Source: Atkinsonella hypoxylon (Eukaryota > Ascomycota > Sordariomycetes > Hypocreales > Clavicipitaceae). Taken from it: 12,168 nucleotides of DNA. Of the stretch, positions 10,504 to 12,168 are shown in pieces. Where the stretch lies: NCBI GenBank assembly GCA_000729835.1, contig JFHB01000388.1, positions 1 to 12,168 of the forward strand, written 5' to 3'. Positions within the stretch are counted from its first letter, which is position 1. Each line of letters opens with the position of its first letter. Position numbers and translations under genes: made by a program. Under the pieces are notes generated by a model that did no database searches, was not told where the DNA came from, and worked only from the letters and a program-made list of their open reading frames with translations.

Positions 10504-10539
10504 AGCTATTAAGAATAGCTTTAAAAGTGTGCATGCACA
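10504..10539. repeat. Hairpin plus 12-bp palindrome
   Basis: AGCTATT at 10504-10510 and AATAGCT at 10514-10520 form a 7-bp stem with a 3-base loop. TGTGCATGCACA at 10528-10539 is a perfect 12-base palindrome containing two of the GTGCA/TGCAC motifs. A 9-base direct repeat, GCACAGGGT, follows at 10535-10543 and 10560-10568. Confidence 0.65.
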
Positions 10540-10645
10540 GGGTATATAGAGTGCAGGAGGCACAGGGTGGGCAGAATAAAAACACTAGTATAGTGGCTAG
10601 CGATATATGTGCAGTAGGTATTAATAGCTTCCAGCAAGCTACTAA

Positions 10646-10663
10646 TAGCAGCAATAGCTGCTA
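10646..10663. repeat. 7-bp stem hairpin
   Basis: TAGCAGC at 10646-10652 and GCTGCTA at 10657-10663 flank a 4-base loop. A TAGCTT/AAGCTA hairpin lies just before it, from about 10625. Confidence 0.6.
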
Positions 10664-10793
10664 GCGCAGGTCTTAATATAGCTTCTAGTGGGTAATACAG
10701 TACACAATAGTAGATTTCAGCGGGCTAACAGCTTGCAGATAGGTCTTCCGGGCTTATAACCTATTAAAAATAATAGGGATTATAGGACTAGAT

Positions 10794-10850
10794 ATCTAAG
10801 AGGGTAGTAGTCTCTTAGATTTAGCACCTATAATTGCTCCTAGCAATTAT
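10794..10850. repeat. Two consecutive 9-bp stem hairpins
   Basis: ATCTAAGAG at 10794-10802 pairs with CTCTTAGAT at 10812-10820 (9-base loop). ATAATTGCT at 10830-10838 pairs with AGCAATTAT at 10842-10850 (3-base loop). Both stems are perfect and separated by 9 bases. Neither is followed by a T run typical of a bacterial terminator, and the host is in any case eukaryotic. Confidence 0.65.
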
Positions 10851-11190
10851 TACGTAGTGGAAGCAGCAGCGGCCTAAATTAAGCTGTAGTGTATAGTATA
10901 AATTACATAGAGGCAGTAGATAACTATAATAATAGTGGTATCTTATATTAAGAGCGCTGTAACGAACAAGTTAGTAAGGGTAGAATCTTAAATCTTTCTA
11001 GTCCTTTATAGACCTACTAACTATATTAGCGGGCTGTAGTTGCTAAAAGGGGCTTATAGGCTACTTTATAATTTCCGCAAAAAGATTTACTATATAAAAA
11101 CAAAAAAATCAACTTACAGCTATACAAATAAGACGCTTATGTGTATAATTTAACAAATTCTACTAATAACAAGCAACCCTTATAAGCAAC
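10851..11190. other. Non-coding stretch with a TATA-like box
   Basis: No reading frame of any length is seen on either strand. The only regulatory-looking element is TATATAAAA at 11091-11099, followed by an A-rich tract, in the right orientation for a plus-strand transcript entering the structured region to the right. A partial inverted repeat (GTTAGTA near 10970 with TACTAAC near 11025) is also present. Confidence 0.3.
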
Positions 11191-11191
11191 T

Positions 11192-11246
11192 CTATCTAAC
11201 AATTATACCATTAGATAGCCCTAATTCTAGGCTTTTGAATGGTATA
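11192..11246. repeat. Overlapping alternative hairpins
   Basis: CTATCTAA at 11192-11199 can pair with TTAGATAG at 11211-11218. Alternatively TATACCATT at 11204-11212 can pair with AATGGTATA at 11238-11246, with a GCC/GGC-type inner stem in its loop. The two folds share bases 11211-11212 and exclude each other. Confidence 0.5.
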
Positions 11247-11273
11247 CTTCTTGAATTTCTACTATTGCTAGTT

Positions 11274-11368
11274 GTAGAGAAAATCGCTATTAAAGTTAAC
11301 TATAGGTTAGGCAACTTTGCCTTAGTCGATTCTAGATGTTTCGCATCTAGTAACAGCGATATCTCTAC
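11274..11368 (+). ncRNA. Candidate structured RNA or foldback element, 95 nt; strand uncertain
   Basis: A closing stem of 7 bp (GTAGAGA 11274-11280 with TCTCTAC 11362-11368) and, after a 2-by-1 internal loop, 6 bp more (ATCGCT 11283-11288 with AGCGAT 11355-11360). Inside are two further hairpins: AGGCA/TGCCT at 11309-11322 with a 4-base loop, and CTAGATG/CATCTAG at 11332-11350 with a 5-base loop. The whole looks like a multi-branch fold. It matches no RNA family I know: it lacks a T-arm and D-arm, hammerhead or HDV cores, and C/D boxes. Transcription is not shown, and the DNA palindrome alone could explain it. Confidence 0.35.
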
Positions 11369-11399
11369 TAAAAATCAACGTAACAAGACCTAATAAGGG

Positions 11400-11407
11400 T
11401 CACGTGA
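11400..11407. promoter_or_regulatory. TCACGTGA palindrome (E-box / CDEI-like site)
   Basis: An 8-base palindrome with a CACGTG core, the recognition sequence of fungal bHLH factors. It lies about 255 bases upstream of the putative ATG at 11662. A chance match is quite possible. Confidence 0.3.
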
Positions 11408-11494
11408 TAGAGCAACTAGTAGGCATAAAAATAGGCTATACAGGGTAGCTTATTTTTAACAAGTGTATATCTAAAGCTATTGTTAGAAAAGATA

Positions 11495-11574
11495 AGGTAA
11501 ATTGTAGGTAAGCAGTAAGAAGAGAGGAAGATAGCAGCCTTCTATAGAACCTAAGAAACCCCTACAATTTACCT
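11495..11574. repeat. 14-bp perfect inverted repeat with longer imperfect arms
   Basis: AGGTAAATTGTAGG at 11495-11508 is the exact inverse of CCTACAATTTACCT at 11561-11574, with a 52-base purine-rich loop. The similarity extends outward with gaps: AGTGTATAT near 11462 matches the inverse of ATATCTACACT near 11590. This suggests a foldback of about 140 bp, such as a MITE or a structured leader. Confidence 0.6.
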
Positions 11575-11661
11575 ACTCTAATGTTAAGTATATCTACACT
11601 ATATATACAGGATATATTCTGCAGTTAAAGTCTAAGCCTTACACTAATATCTATCTGCCTT

Positions 11662-12168
11662 ATGCAACCACTAACAGCAACATAAGTAGCTAATATATTA
11701 AATACCTCTAATATATATAAAGGTATAGATAATGCTTAACTACTAACATTAGCGTAAGCAGCCGATATATTAGACACCTCCAATATATATAATAATATAG
11801 ATAATGCCTAACTACTAACAGAAACGCAAGTAGCTAATATATTAAACACCTTAGATATATATAAAGATAATTAGGATGTTCTTTTTATTTGCTCTTAGAA
11901 ATATACACTAAAGCTAGCATAAAACTATAAAATTAAGGATAAGCCTAAAGTATATTAAGTCTTTACTCTATATAGCCTATATATACTAACTCTAGGTATA
12001 GGATTAATCTAACTTTAGTTAAGATCTAATTAATTGTAAGCAGCAGCAGTTTAACACTGTAGATAGTAGTAGTATAAGTACAGTAAATAATAGATATCTT
12101 TAATATCTTATTAGTAGGAAGCGCTAATTACTACAGGAAATAAAGAAGCTTTAAATTAAGAAAGAGAT
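11662..12168 (+). pseudogene. Unidentified degraded reading frame, 5' end (runs off the window)
   Basis: From the ATG at 11662 a frame reads MQPLTAT, then a TAA, and on to the window end with stops that are almost all TAA or TAG and so explicable as Gln or Trp codons. The first 70 codons consist of a 24-residue repeat built around VANILNTSNIY...IDNA. After it come a Lys/Tyr-rich part and a stretch with many TAA/TAG codons near Ala codons (12040-12110) that was probably Gln-rich. No known domain is recognised. It could be gag of another element or a host-like gene hit by RIP. CpA plus TpG is depleted again from about 11900, unlike the repeat part. Sequence to the right of the window is needed to name it. 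Confidence 0.4.
11664..11870 (+). repeat. 72-bp tandem repeat, about 2.7 copies
   Basis: Copies start at about 11676, 11748 and 11820, with a partial lead-in from 11664 and a decayed third copy. Shared core: TAATATATTA (or a close variant), then a CACCT-type segment, AATATATATAA, ATAGATAATGC and ACTACTAAC. The period is exactly 24 codons, so every copy keeps the same reading frame; differences include substitutions consistent with C-to-T change (CCGATA against GCTAATA). Confidence 0.75.

Larger units (their letters stand above)
10303..10613. promoter_or_regulatory. Cluster of GTGCA motifs
   Basis: GTGCA occurs on the plus strand at 10303, 10338, 10347, 10380, 10447, 10529, 10551 and 10609, eight times in 311 bases, with TGCAC also at 10486 and 10534. 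Two are full GTGCAC palindromes. The motif is rare elsewhere in the window (for example 5773-5778). It may be a binding-site array in an LTR or promoter. No known factor is claimed. Confidence 0.35.

Noticed and set aside
10830..10850. Intrinsic transcription terminator
   Set aside because: Perfect hairpin but no following T tract, weak GC content, and a fungal host where such terminators are not used.
11274..11368. tRNA gene
   Set aside because: The 7-bp outer stem resembles an acceptor stem, but the next helix pairs across the whole unit, leaving no T-arm or D-arm, and no anticodon loop is placed correctly.
11664..11870. CRISPR-like array
   Set aside because: The 72-bp units are contiguous, without unique spacers, in a eukaryotic setting, and keep a coding frame.

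Overview
The window looks like a gene-poor, AT-rich compartment of a filamentous ascomycete (Pezizomycotina) genome, built from nested LTR retrotransposons degraded by repeat-induced point mutation (RIP). I cannot name the species. There is no intact gene, tRNA, rRNA or CRISPR array. The RIP signature is direct: TpA is everywhere, CpA and TpG are strongly depleted, in-frame stops are TAA or TAG (as expected from Gln and Trp codons), and the reading frames have few or no indels. Hand counts of CpA plus TpG per 300 bases are 4 (1-300), 12 (6601-6900), about 28 (around 5680-5979) and 47 (10301-10600), so mutation load changes block by block.

Layout. (1) 1-3000, plus strand: a heavily mutated Ty3/gypsy pol of chromovirus type that starts inside reverse transcriptase and runs through RNase H, integrase and a probable chromodomain in one frame. 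Most of its catalytic acidic residues are replaced. (2) About 3062-5509, plus strand: a long degraded reading frame that I cannot identify. It has a Pro/Gln-rich N-terminus, a globular middle, a coiled-coil-like stretch and a basic tail, and it follows pol with no LTR that I can see between them. (3) 5498-5979: a lightly mutated, LTR-like segment with TG...CA ends and a terminal hairpin. (4) 5980-about 9850, minus strand: a Ty1/copia gag-pol in a single frame (gag, protease, integrase, first part of RT), cut in the middle of RT exactly where segment 3 begins. (5) About 9985-10283: probable 5' LTR of that copia element. (6) 10284-11660: non-coding and barely RIPed, unusually rich in perfect short inverted repeats, a cluster of GTGCA motifs, and three larger foldable units. 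(7) 11662 to the window end, plus strand: the start of another degraded reading frame carrying a 72-bp (24-codon) tandem repeat.

History inferred: a copia element lies in minus orientation, and its RT gene was interrupted by a later insertion. The simplest candidate for that insertion is the plus-strand gypsy element, whose 3' LTR would be segment 3. The rest of the copia RT and RNase H should then lie to the left of this window. The right-hand 2 kb is a different sequence environment and holds the least explained signals.
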